Positions 1 to 7,005 are shown, counted from the first letter of the stretch. The stretch is DNA of 8,435 bases from an uncultured Porphyromonadaceae bacterium (GCA_900551515.1 URWH01000075.1:1-8435), one strand, 5' to 3'. Numbers and translations: made by a program. The notes: a model not told the origin generated them from the sequence alone.

Positions 1-811
1 TGATGAAAGCGTAGCGCAACCCGACGATGTAGCCGAGGCCGAGCAAGGCGGCGCCGGTGTTGCAGCTTACCACCACCTTAAACTTATCGGCGATGGCTGC
101 GCCCCATGCTGTGGCGGTGGTGGTGATAGTTTCAGCCCAGCAGCCGAAAGTGGCCACCACATAATCATATACGCCGCCGATAAGCGCCGAGACCACAAGA
201 GTAATGGCCTGACCGCCGGTGGACTTGGCATTACCTTCGCCGCTTGCTAGCACCTGTGTTGTAGCTGTCGCTTCGGGGAAAGGATATTTGCCGTGCATGT
301 CCTTGACAAAATATTTTCGGAACGGGATGAAAAAGAGGATGCCGAGCACACCGCCGAGGAGCGAGCTCAGGAACACTTCGAGGAAGTTGACGGTTATATC
401 GGGATGCTTTGCCTTAAGTATGTAAAGCGCCGGGAGCGTAAAGATGGCGCCGGCCACGATGACGCCCGAGCATGCGCCTATCGACTGTATGATGACGTTC
501 TGTCCCAAGGCATTCTTCTTACGGAGGGCGCCGGAAAGTCCGACGGCGATAATCGAGATGGGGATGGCGGCTTCGAACACCTGCCCCACGCGCAGGCCCA
601 GGTAGGCAGCCGCGGCACTGAATATGACAGCCAGGATAAGGCCCATCGACACCGAATAGGGTGTCACTTCGGGATAGTTGTGCGTGGGCTTCATCAGCGG
701 CTGATACTCCTCATCGGCAGCGAGCTCACGGAAAGCGTTTTCCGGCAATTGCGCCGGATCGGCCGTTTGGTCGATATACTCTTCTTCGGCGTTTAATTTC
801 TCATTGCTCAT
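1..811 (-). CDS. OPT family oligopeptide transporter, N-terminal part (cut by window edge)
   Basis: The reading frame opens at the ATG ending at 811 and stays open for 270 codons to the left edge, so the C-terminal half or more is missing (family members are usually about 600-700 residues). Residues 1-50 are hydrophilic and acidic, likely cytosolic. Residues 53-74 form a first membrane helix ending in AAAAYLGLRVGQ, followed by AAIPISIIAVG (81-91), a helix ending GAIFTLPALYIL (121-132), LLGGVLGILFFIPFR (151-165) and the loop HGKYPFPEATATTQVLASGE (173-192). These are the hallmark N-terminal motifs of the OPT/YSL superfamily of inner-membrane symporters that import oligopeptides, or metal chelates in some members; the substrate here cannot be read. 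The nearby ATG ending at 804 is out of frame. The gap to the upstream ssb is 75 bases with no terminator or clear promoter, so co-transcription with ssb is possible. Confidence 0.93.
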   Translation of the reverse strand, partial: MSNEKLNAEEEYIDQTADPAQLPENAFRELAADEEYQPLMKPTHNYPEVTPYSVSMGLILAVIFSAAAAYLGLRVGQVFEAAIPISIIAVGLSGALRKKNALGQNVIIQSIGACSGVIVAGAIFTLPALYILKAKHPDITVNFLEVFLSSLLGGVLGILFFIPFRKYFVKDMHGKYPFPEATATTQVLASGEGNAKSTGGQAITLVVSALIGGVYDYVVATFGCWAETITTTATAWGAAIADKFKVVVSCNTGAALLGLGYIVGLRYAFI

Positions 812-886
812 TTTCTTGTGATTCTATGTGTTTGATTTATATGCTAATTAATAGATGTATGACGTTGGGGCGGAGTGAATGGCCGG

Positions 887-1225
887 TCAGCTCTGCGACC
901 GCGAAAGGATTTCGATGTGGTCGGCGTAGATTTCCGTGACGGAATTTTTTATGGCATTGCGGTCCTCCCAGATGCGGGTGCGGAGCTTGCCTTCGACATA
1001 CAGGCGTGTGCCCTTGCGGATATATTTCTCGGCAGTTTCGGCATTAGCATCCCAAAGCACCACGCGGTGCCACTCGGTGCGCGCGGGCACTTCAGCACCG
1101 GAAGGCCCGGTGTAGGCCCGTTCGCTTGTGGCGAGAGCTATCTCGGCCACGGGACGGGTGCCCACGTAGCGGATCGACGGGTCGCGGCCGACATTTCCGA
1201 GCAAAATCACTTTGTTGACTGACAT
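887..1225 (-). CDS. ssb: Single-stranded DNA-binding protein, short form without acidic tail
   Basis: The 112-residue protein is an OB-fold SSB: it opens with MSVNKVILLGNVGRDPSIRY, has the core TEWHRVVLWDANAETAEKYI (50-69), then KGTRLYVEGKLRTRIWED (71-88), and closes with ITE-like SVTEIYADHIEIL (95-107). SSB coats single-stranded DNA during replication, recombination and repair. The start is fixed by the standard MSVNKV beginning. The chain ends five residues after the OB fold. It lacks both the flexible Gly/Pro/Gln linker and the acidic DDDIPF-like tip that recruits partner proteins in typical SSBs. The reading frame closes with a clean TGA and nothing suggests a frameshift. Other Bacteroidetes are known to carry a short second SSB, so this is probably a paralogue rather than the main replicative SSB, but the rest of the genome is not visible. 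Confidence 0.93.
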   Translation of the reverse strand: MSVNKVILLGNVGRDPSIRYVGTRPVAEIALATSERAYTGPSGAEVPARTEWHRVVLWDANAETAEKYIRKGTRLYVEGKLRTRIWEDRNAIKNSVTEIYADHIEILSRSQS

Positions 1226-1230
1226 AACTG

Positions 1231-1258
1231 CAAATTTAATAATTCAGGATCTCGAAAG
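1231..1258 (-). promoter_or_regulatory. Candidate Bacteroidetes-type promoter for ssb
   Basis: On the minus strand, TAAATTTG (1231-1238) matches the Bacteroidetes -7 consensus TAnnTTTG exactly. A TTG lies 20 bases upstream of it, at roughly the -33 position. The box ends only 5 bases before the ssb ATG, so transcription would start at or next to the start codon and give a leaderless or nearly leaderless mRNA. The match was made by eye in an AT-rich gap and could be chance. Confidence 0.35.
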
Positions 1259-1286
1259 CAAGATTCGGGGCAAAATATCAGCAAAA

Positions 1287-2000
1287 TCAATGGGAAGCAT
1301 CGATCGAGTTCACCTTCACGGCCGAGAGGAAGCGCTTCTTCACCGTGGGAGCTCCGCGGTAGAACACCTTGCCCGAGAGACCGCCGACGTTGAGAAGGCG
1401 TGTGGCATAGCAGTGGATGGTGCCGGTGCCGGTGGCCGTGCAATTGACATCGGTGGCCTGCAGTTCGTCGGCCTGAATCTGTCCGGCGCCGGTGATTTTC
1501 AGTGTTGCCGTCTCGCATTTGCCGAAGATGGATATCATGCCTCGGCCGGAAAGGATGGTGGCGTTGACCGAGGAGGCCTCGACGTTGCGCACCGACAGCA
1601 AGCCGTTGCCCATCACGCGGCAGGAGAATTTGGCTCCCGGAGCCACCGACAGCACGCGGACGGTGGAATCGCCTTCGTTGCTGACGTTGGAGAGGAAGGA
1701 TGAATAGACGTGCACCGTGGGGAGTCCGGCATAGGGCGTGTCGCTGGCGGCGAGTTTGATGGAGAGCTTTCCGTTTCCGGGTTCGAAAATCACGGCTGAA
1801 GCCACGGCGGGGAGAGCGTCGAACTCCACGAGGCCGGCACGCGCCGGATCGCAGTGATAGTCAACGTTGATTCCGTCGACCACCTTCAGTTCGTGAAAGT
1901 CGTCGAGTTTAAGATTGTAATGGCTCAACTCGTCGGCGGCCGCGTTAAACGACAGGACGGCCGCGAAAGCCATAAGCAGAAGCGTCAGCTGATGTTTCAT
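1287..2000 (-). CDS. Secreted GIN-domain (DUF2807) beta-solenoid protein
   Basis: The 237-residue product starts with a signal peptide (K3, hydrophobic core 6-18, likely cleavage after the Ala run at 20-22), so it is exported. The mature part fits the DUF2807 'putative auto-transporter adhesin, head GIN domain' family, which is common and mostly uncharacterised in Bacteroidetes. An opening strand segment (FHELKVVDGINVDY, 35-48) is followed by beta-solenoid coils. Glycine turns recur about every 20 residues: GNG at 131, GRG at 152, GAG at 171, GTG at 191, then GGLSG at 206-210. There are five cysteines in the mature protein (50, 127, 162, 187, 197). No lipoprotein Cys or C-terminal sorting domain is visible, so it is probably periplasmic or loosely surface-associated. 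Its ATG overlaps the dusB stop (ATGA), which points to translational coupling. The molecular function is unknown; 'adhesin' is only a family label. Confidence 0.85.
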   Translation of the reverse strand: MKHQLTLLLMAFAAVLSFNAAADELSHYNLKLDDFHELKVVDGINVDYHCDPARAGLVEFDALPAVASAVIFEPGNGKLSIKLAASDTPYAGLPTVHVYSSFLSNVSNEGDSTVRVLSVAPGAKFSCRVMGNGLLSVRNVEASSVNATILSGRGMISIFGKCETATLKITGAGQIQADELQATDVNCTATGTGTIHCYATRLLNVGGLSGKVFYRGAPTVKKRFLSAVKVNSIDASH

Positions 2001-2992
2001 AATTGGGTTATTTGAGGGAGAATTTCGTATTGTATTCTGTTGAGGATAGCATCGAGCTCGTCGTAGGTCGAAGCCCGGAGCATGGCGATGCGCGTGTCGC
2101 GGAAATGCGGGATGCCCTTGAAGAGCGGTGATGCAGCCAGATGGCGGCGAATGTGGAGGATGCCGCGATACTCATCGATGCGGTCGATGCTCTCGCGGAT
2201 CTGGCGGCGAAGCATGGCAAACTTCTCGTCGGGCGAAGGCTCGATGACTTCGGTACCGGCGGCTGCGGCTTTGAGGCTGCGGAATATCCAGGGAGCGCCG
2301 ATGGATGCACGGCCAACCATCACGCCGTCAACGCCATATCGGTCGAAGGCATCCTTCACCTGCTCAGGCGTGGCGATATCGCCGTTGCCGATAACGGGGA
2401 TGGTGAGGCGCGGATTGGATTTCACGCGAGCTATCATCTCCCAGTCGGCCTGACCGGTGTACATCTGCGAGCGCGTGCGGCCGTGGACGGTGAGCGCCTT
2501 GATGCCGCAATCCTGCAGCTGCTCAGCGAGTTGCACTATAATCTTCGACTCATGGTCCCATCCGAGACGCGTTTTCACCGTCACCGGAATCTTCACCGCG
2601 TCGACAACGGCACGCGTGATCTCCAGCATCTTCGGGACATCGCGGAGCAGACCGGCGCCGGCGCCTTTTCCTGCCACCTTTTTGACGGGGCATCCGAAAT
2701 TGATGTCGAGCACATCAGGTCCGGCAGCCTCGGCAATCTTCGCGGCCTCGACCATCGGGCCGGGTTCGCGGCCGTAGATCTGAATGGCTGTGGGGCGCTC
2801 CGACGGGTCGATGTGGAGCTTGCGCGTGGTAGCTGCGATGTTGCGGATGAGAGCGTCGGCCGACACGAATTCGGTGTAGACCATATCGGCGCCCTGCTCC
2901 TTGCAAATCAAGCGGAAAGAGCGGTCGGTCACATCCTCCATCGGTGCGAGCATCACGGGACGCGGGCCAAGATCTATGTCGCCAATATTCAT
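1997..2992 (-). CDS. dusB: tRNA-dihydrouridine synthase B
   Basis: This FMN- and NADPH-dependent enzyme reduces specific uridines in the tRNA D-loop to dihydrouridine in the cytoplasm. The 331-residue length is normal for the family. Visible motifs are the FMN-site start MLAPMEDVTD (14-23), DINFGCPVKKVAGKGAGAGL (96-115) with the catalytic Cys101, VKTRLGWD (139-146) with the flavin-contacting Lys140, TVHGRTRSQMYTGQADW (168-184) with His170, VIGNGDI (200-206) and DGVMVGRASIGAPWIF (222-237). The C-terminal helical tRNA-binding region (about 245-331) is present. The DusB/NifR3 subgroup is inferred from the spacing and wording of these motifs. The gene begins 57 bases after the M16 peptidase stop, with no terminator between them, and its TGA overlaps the ATG of the GIN-domain gene. 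M16 peptidase, dusB and the GIN gene therefore probably form one transcript. Confidence 0.95.
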   Translation of the reverse strand: MNIGDIDLGPRPVMLAPMEDVTDRSFRLICKEQGADMVYTEFVSADALIRNIAATTRKLHIDPSERPTAIQIYGREPGPMVEAAKIAEAAGPDVLDINFGCPVKKVAGKGAGAGLLRDVPKMLEITRAVVDAVKIPVTVKTRLGWDHESKIIVQLAEQLQDCGIKALTVHGRTRSQMYTGQADWEMIARVKSNPRLTIPVIGNGDIATPEQVKDAFDRYGVDGVMVGRASIGAPWIFRSLKAAAAGTEVIEPSPDEKFAMLRRQIRESIDRIDEYRGILHIRRHLAASPLFKGIPHFRDTRIAMLRASTYDELDAILNRIQYEILPQITQL

Positions 2993-3049
2993 AAAGGGTT
3001 GAATTGATATGCGAATTTAGCAATTAATCGTCAATGCGCCGTGATGCTT

Positions 3050-4297
3050 TCAGCAAAAAGTAAGGGACGAGAGATTTTCGGGGGCTATCGAGCGCGCGGC
3101 GTGCATGATGTCGGCGGGTGTGAGCTCCTGTAGCCGCGAGGCCGTCTGCTCGATTGTGCTCACCTGCCGGCGGTAGAGCGCCGAGCGGGCCATGGAGAGG
3201 ATGGCGTTTTCGCGGTTGTCGGCGGCGACGTTCATCTGTCCGATGTGCTGGCGCATGATCCGCTCGAAACTGCGGTCGGAGAGCGGTGTGGCGCAGAGCC
3301 GGTCGATCACTTTGTCGACAATGCGTGTGCAGCGGCTCACATCTTCGGGATCGCAGCCGAAATAGATGGCCATGATGCCGGTGTCGGTGAGCAGCGATGC
3401 GCTGGCGTCGACGGAATAGACCAGGCCACGGCGCTCACGCATCTCGACGTTGAGCAACGAGTTCATACCCGGGCCTCCGAGCAGGTTGACGAGCACGGAG
3501 AGAGCGAAGCGCTCGTCGGAGAACATATCGCAGACTTCCGCGCCTATTATAGTGTGGGCCTGATGGATATCCATACTCACGCGCTTGTTGAACCGGTTGC
3601 TGCGGCCGACAGCCGGGCTAATGCGAACCGGAGCGGCGGTCGAGAGGCCGGCGAAGGAGCGTTCGACGATCCGCCCTACCCTTTCGGGATCGAGGGTTCC
3701 GGAATAGAACACCACCATGTTGGAGGCAACGTAGAAGTCGGCGAGCCAGCGGCGGCAGTGGTCGGGCGTGAAGGTGGAGAGTGTCTGCAGCGAGCCCAGG
3801 ATGTTATGTCCGAGCGGCGTACCGGCGAAGAGGAGGTCCTCAAAATCGTCGTAAACGGCGTCGGAGGGTACGTCGAGATAGCTACTGATCTCGTCGGCCA
3901 CAACCTCGCGCTCGCGGTCGAGCTCATTCTGAGGGAAGCGAGAATCGATGACGAGGTCGGCGATAAGATCGACGGCCCGGCGCAGGTTGCCGGTCGGGAA
4001 TATCGAATAGACGGTGGTGGATTCTTTAGTAGTATAGGCATTTAGCTCGCCGCCGCACGATTCCATGCGGTTGATGATGTGCCAGGCGCGCCGGCGACCG
4101 GTGCCTTTGAATATGGTGTGCTCCACAAAGTGGGCAAGGCCGAAGCCGTCGGCCGGATCGTCGCGGCTGCCGGCATCAACGGCAACGCCGAAATATTCGA
4201 CGCGGGCATCGTGAAACCGGCAGCATACGCAGCGCAGTCCCGAGGGGAGAGTGAACATGACGGGAGCCGGACTAACGGCATTTTGAATAGCTTTCAT
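3050..4297 (-). CDS. M16 family zinc metallopeptidase (pitrilysin/processing-peptidase type)
   Basis: The 415-residue protein has the size and two-half layout of a single-chain M16B peptidase. The inverted zinc motif HxxEH is intact: His56-Phe-Val-Glu59-His60, in GLAHFVEHTIFKGT. The third zinc ligand is Glu136 in EREVVADEI, 76 residues after His60, as expected. GGELNAYTTKESTTVY (82-97) is the conserved substrate-strand region. The second half carries LLGGPGMNSLLNVEMRERRG (272-291) followed by LVY, with the Arg and Tyr (Tyr294) that M16 enzymes use to hold the substrate. It therefore looks catalytically complete. No signal peptide or membrane helix is seen, so a cytoplasmic location is likely. 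The substrate is unknown; relatives degrade peptides or remove targeting peptides. It is the first gene after the tonB terminator and probably leads the transcript continuing into dusB. Confidence 0.93.
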   Translation of the reverse strand: MKAIQNAVSPAPVMFTLPSGLRCVCCRFHDARVEYFGVAVDAGSRDDPADGFGLAHFVEHTIFKGTGRRRAWHIINRMESCGGELNAYTTKESTTVYSIFPTGNLRRAVDLIADLVIDSRFPQNELDREREVVADEISSYLDVPSDAVYDDFEDLLFAGTPLGHNILGSLQTLSTFTPDHCRRWLADFYVASNMVVFYSGTLDPERVGRIVERSFAGLSTAAPVRISPAVGRSNRFNKRVSMDIHQAHTIIGAEVCDMFSDERFALSVLVNLLGGPGMNSLLNVEMRERRGLVYSVDASASLLTDTGIMAIYFGCDPEDVSRCTRIVDKVIDRLCATPLSDRSFERIMRQHIGQMNVAADNRENAILSMARSALYRRQVSTIEQTASRLQELTPADIMHAARSIAPENLSSLTFC

Positions 4298-4301
4298 ACG
4301 G

Positions 4302-4309
4302 CAAAATTA
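4302..4309 (-). promoter_or_regulatory. Candidate -7 box of the M16 peptidase promoter
   Basis: TAATTTTG on the minus strand matches TAnnTTTG exactly and ends 4 bases before the M16 peptidase ATG. About 20 bases upstream there is only a T-rich stretch, not a clean TTTG -33 element. The position just after the tonB terminator makes a promoter necessary somewhere in 4298-4370. As at ssb, the spacing would imply a leaderless mRNA. Confidence 0.35.
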
Positions 4310-4370
4310 GTGAATCTTTTGCAGAGTGAAAAACAGGAGGGGTGTCGGATGGCGGAATAAGCTGGGGAAC

Positions 4371-4408
4371 AAAAAACTTGCGGGAGCTCGGTGGGGAGCT
4401 CCCGCAAG
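4371..4408 (-). terminator. Intrinsic terminator of the exbB-exbD-exbD-tonB operon
   Basis: A perfect 13-base-pair stem (CTTGCGGGAGCTC at 4377-4389 pairing with 4396-4408) encloses a 6-base loop. Read on the minus strand it is followed directly by six T residues (4376-4371). It lies 30 bases beyond the tonB stop codon. There is no T-tract on the plus-strand side, so it acts in one direction only and separates the TonB operon from the M16 peptidase transcript. Confidence 0.92.
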
Positions 4409-4438
4409 GGATATAGAGGACTGAATTGTCGAGGGAAA

Positions 4439-5293
4439 TTACATGCCCTGGAGACGGAATGTGATAGGCAGTGTGTACCACACATTCACGGGGTGTCCGT
4501 TCATCTTACCGGGGGTGAACTTCGGAAGCGATTTCACAACGCGGATAGCTTCCTTGTCGAGGTCCGGATCCTTACCGCGGACAACTTTAACCTGTCCGAC
4601 GGTACCGTTCTTGGTAACGACAAACTGTACGGTCACACGACCCTGGATGCCATTTTCCTGAGCAACGGCAGGATATTTGATATGATCAGCAACCCATTTG
4701 AGGAGGGCAGCCTGACCGCCGGGGAACTGGGGGTCCTGTTCAACGGAGGTGAAGACTACGTCGTCGGCCGGGGGGGCTGGGGGAGGTGTGGGTTCAACCT
4801 TAACCTCTGTATCCATAACCTTCTGATCGAGGGCGTCTTTGATACCTTCCTGGTTAACGGCACCGACGGCTACATCGGAAGTCTGAGCTTCGTCCTGTGA
4901 TCTCGGCGGTTCCTTAACATCCTCGTCTTTGACGATAAGGATTTCTGTCATTTTCTCGGTTTCGAGAACGGGTTCTTCAACAACTTCGGGTTCGGGTTCA
5001 TCGAATTTCTCGATGACCTCTTCTTCGTCCATCACTTCGTCCTCAGGGATTTCGGCAATGACGGCCTGTTCTTTCTTTTCTTTGGGCTGGTCTTCTTCTT
5101 TGTCAGCGAGCACGCTGTTGACGAGGAAGTTAGCGACAAGAACGAGGACGATAAACACTGCCACCGCGATGAGGGCGATGTTGTGACGTTTGGGAGATTC
5201 CCTACGCAACTCGTAAGCGCCAAAATCTTTGTTTTTGCCTTCAAAGACTAGGTCGCGCCATTCATCTGATGAAAGATCTACATCTTTTGCCAT
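4439..5293 (-). CDS. tonB: TonB energy transducer
   Basis: This inner-membrane-anchored protein passes proton-motive energy from ExbB/ExbD to TonB-dependent outer-membrane transporters. The 284 residues are laid out as: a cytoplasmic N-terminus with the Bacteroidetes box VFEGKNKDFGAYELRR (16-31); one membrane helix at about 39-60; a periplasm-spanning linker at about 62-180; and a C-terminal TonB domain at about 183-284. The domain has FPGGQAALLKWVADHIKYP (190-208), GIQGRVTVQFVV (215-226), RGKDPDLDKEAIRVVKSLP (239-257) and VWYTLPITFRL (271-281). The linker is dominated by Glu and Asp (63-135), with only a short Pro run near 168-175, unlike the Pro-Glu/Pro-Lys linker of E. coli TonB. It is the last gene of the operon, 42 bases after the second exbD, and is followed by a strong terminator. 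Confidence 0.95.
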   Translation of the reverse strand: MAKDVDLSSDEWRDLVFEGKNKDFGAYELRRESPKRHNIALIAVAVFIVLVLVANFLVNSVLADKEEDQPKEKKEQAVIAEIPEDEVMDEEEVIEKFDEPEPEVVEEPVLETEKMTEILIVKDEDVKEPPRSQDEAQTSDVAVGAVNQEGIKDALDQKVMDTEVKVEPTPPPAPPADDVVFTSVEQDPQFPGGQAALLKWVADHIKYPAVAQENGIQGRVTVQFVVTKNGTVGQVKVVRGKDPDLDKEAIRVVKSLPKFTPGKMNGHPVNVWYTLPITFRLQGM

Positions 5294-5335
5294 AATTCTT
5301 TCTGATTTTAGGATTAATATCTATCGTTCATCAAA

Positions 5336-6148
5336 TTATTTACCTGGAGCTGCAGCGGCTGCTGTGGCTTTTTCGGCGTCGGTCATGTCTTTGGGACGAT
5401 CGTACTTTTTGCCGGTGTGAGCCTCAAGAGCCTCATAGTCGAGTTCGGAAAGATTTTCGAGCTGGTAATGCGAAATTTCGTTGATACTCATTTCGTCAAG
5501 AGCGCTGATGACACTTTCCCAAGAAGCGTTGGGAGTTGCCTTGATCATGACAATCGGGAAGCTGAGGTCCTGATTGTTACGCACAGCGGCGGCTTTTTCT
5601 TCAAAAAGCTGTTGGTTACGTTCCTCATCGTTGGGGTCGAATTTTTTCTCGCGCCAGTCTTGCTTGAGTTTGTTGACCTCGTCGATGATTTTCTTGTTGC
5701 GGATCGAAAGAATCTTGCGGATACCGCGGGCCACAGAGTTGCCGTTGGCATCTTTCTCATTACCGAGGAAAGCTTCTTCGGAGAGAGATTCTTTGTAGGG
5801 CTTGCCTGCGTCGTCGACCTGCATTTTACCGGTGTAGTAGTAGATCACATTTTTGATCTTGCCGTCGGCGTCGTAAACGGGGTTACCGTCGGCGTCGCGT
5901 TCGGTGTCGAGGAGAAGTGTGATAGCCTGCGATTCACCGGCCTGGTTCTGCTGGGAAGCTTCGACGTTGGCGTTGGTGGGAAGAGCGATCTTCAATGTCT
6001 GCGATTTCAACATGGTGGTACAGAGCATGAAGAACGTGATAAGAAGCATGTTCATGTCAACCATCGGGGTGAAGTCGACATGGATGGCCATCTTCTTCTG
6101 GGCACCTTTTTTCTTTTTGCCCTTGTCTGATTGTTCTATCTGTGCCAT
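5336..6148 (-). CDS. exbD: ExbD/TolR-type proton-channel component, second copy
   Basis: ExbD dimers sit inside the ExbB pentamer and carry the proton-coupling aspartate. This 270-residue copy has a basic cytoplasmic tail (KGKKKKGAQKK, 9-19), then VDFTPMVDMNMLLITFFMLC (24-43), which is the single membrane helix with the key Asp31. The periplasmic ExbD fold is split. An early strand pair (ITLLL, 76-80) and a late half (PIVMIKATPNASWESVISAL, 198-217, to about 237) are separated by a long charged insert (about 81-195). That insert contains DADG at 85 and 93, DANG at 133 and a Lys/Glu-rich helix (about 141-190). The total is nearly twice E. coli ExbD (141 residues). The C-terminus is an Ala-rich tail. 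It follows the first exbD by 5 bases. Assignment to the TonB system rather than Tol-Pal rests on the adjacent tonB. Confidence 0.92.
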   Translation of the reverse strand: MAQIEQSDKGKKKKGAQKKMAIHVDFTPMVDMNMLLITFFMLCTTMLKSQTLKIALPTNANVEASQQNQAGESQAITLLLDTERDADGNPVYDADGKIKNVIYYYTGKMQVDDAGKPYKESLSEEAFLGNEKDANGNSVARGIRKILSIRNKKIIDEVNKLKQDWREKKFDPNDEERNQQLFEEKAAAVRNNQDLSFPIVMIKATPNASWESVISALDEMSINEISHYQLENLSELDYEALEAHTGKKYDRPKDMTDAEKATAAAAAPGK

Positions 6149-6153
6149 AATGT

Positions 6154-7005
6154 TTATTGATCTTGCGATTTAAGTGCAGTCATTAAAGTGAAACGAGTCA
6201 TGTTGATGGTCTGGAGGTTGTCCATGACGGTGTGCATCTTGCTGTAGTCGGTGCTCTTGTCGGCTTTCACAGCGATACCTTCGCCCTTCTTGAGAGCGTC
6301 GTAGAGCATGGGGTAGTCGCTTTGTGAAACCTGACGAATGGCTTTCATCCAGATCTGGAACTCGTTGGTCTTCTTGTGTTCCGGGTCGATATTGATAGGA
6401 ATACCAACGCGGATGTTGTTGGGGTTCTTGTTGTACTGTTCCTTTTCCTCGTCGGAGAGTTTGAAGAACTCGGTGAATACTTTGTCCTGGTCGCTCTGAG
6501 AGAGGTTAACGAACTTCTTGATGTCGGCAATAGGGATGTTGATGTTACCGCTTTTAGCATATCTTGCGATTTCATCTTCGGTGAGATCGGTCACTTTGGG
6601 GCCGAGGGATCTCTGACCGGCGTCGATTGTAGCATTGTACTCGGCGATGGCACGTTTGATAGCTGCTATGCGGATAGAGTCGGATGCCCAGATGCCTTTT
6701 TTCTTCTGAAGGTCCTTAGCAGTGAGGGAAGGATCCTGCTCCTTGTAGTAGTTGGCGGAAGCATCGGGATCGGCCTCACCGGCGATTGCGAGGAATACTT
6801 CACCGTGGGGGCTGACAAGCACGTTCACCACATTGGAAGTGGGGACTTTCTGCTCCTGGACGGACGAAGGCGTCTCGACAATGACGGGCTCCTTCTGAAG
6901 GAAGGTTGATGTCAACATGAAGAAAGTAAGCAAAAGAACAGTCACGTCACTCATCGCGGTCATGTCGATGAGGGTACTTTTTCTTTTAATTTTTACTTTT
7001 CCCAT
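6154..7005 (-). CDS. exbD: ExbD/TolR-type proton-channel component, first copy
   Basis: This is the second of two different ExbD-family proteins in the operon, 283 residues long. A basic start (MGKVKIKRKS) leads into IDMTAMSDVTVLLLTFFMLT (13-32), the single membrane helix, in which Asp20 aligns with the essential proton-carrying Asp of ExbD; Asp14 is a further acidic residue near the membrane face. The periplasmic part starts with NVVNVLVSPHGEVFLAIAG (58-76). It resumes the ExbD fold at GIAVKADKSTDYSKMHTVMD (243-262) and ends MTRFTLMTAL (269-278). In between is an unusual charged insert of roughly 150 residues (about 80-235) predicted to be mainly helical, including LSDEEKEQYNKNPNN (183-197). 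Two non-identical ExbD copies, as here, are common in Bacteroidetes and suggest a heterodimer in the ExbB pore (inference). It begins 45 bases after the exbB stop. Confidence 0.92.
   Translation of the reverse strand: MGKVKIKRKSTLIDMTAMSDVTVLLLTFFMLTSTFLQKEPVIVETPSSVQEQKVPTSNVVNVLVSPHGEVFLAIAGEADPDASANYYKEQDPSLTAKDLQKKKGIWASDSIRIAAIKRAIAEYNATIDAGQRSLGPKVTDLTEDEIARYAKSGNINIPIADIKKFVNLSQSDQDKVFTEFFKLSDEEKEQYNKNPNNIRVGIPINIDPEHKKTNEFQIWMKAIRQVSQSDYPMLYDALKKGEGIAVKADKSTDYSKMHTVMDNLQTINMTRFTLMTALKSQDQ

Noticed and set aside
293..796. 167-codon plus-strand frame at the left end
   Set aside because: It is antisense to the OPT transporter frame, which is open across the whole region with clear family motifs.
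1207..1518. 103-codon minus-strand frame overlapping the GIN-domain gene and the ssb start
   Set aside because: It is Arg/His-rich with no motif and is an alternative frame of the GIN-domain gene.
2141..3007. 288-codon open frame on the plus strand
   Set aside because: It lies antisense to dusB, whose motifs are unmistakable. The translation shows no family motif and arises from the GC-rich codon pattern of dusB.
3245..4045. 266-codon open frame on the plus strand
   Set aside because: It is antisense to the M16 peptidase, in which all catalytic residues are intact; a compositional shadow.
4371..4408. Bidirectional terminator or mobile-element inverted repeat
   Set aside because: There is a T-tract only on the minus-strand side, and no transposase, target duplication or second repeat copy is present.
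4391..4900. 169-codon plus-strand frame starting inside the terminator hairpin
   Set aside because: It is antisense to tonB and begins within the tonB terminator; no recognisable domain.
5417..6130. 237-codon hydrophobic plus-strand frame
   Set aside because: It is antisense to the second exbD. The apparent Phe/Val richness is the complement of Lys/Asp-rich coding sequence.
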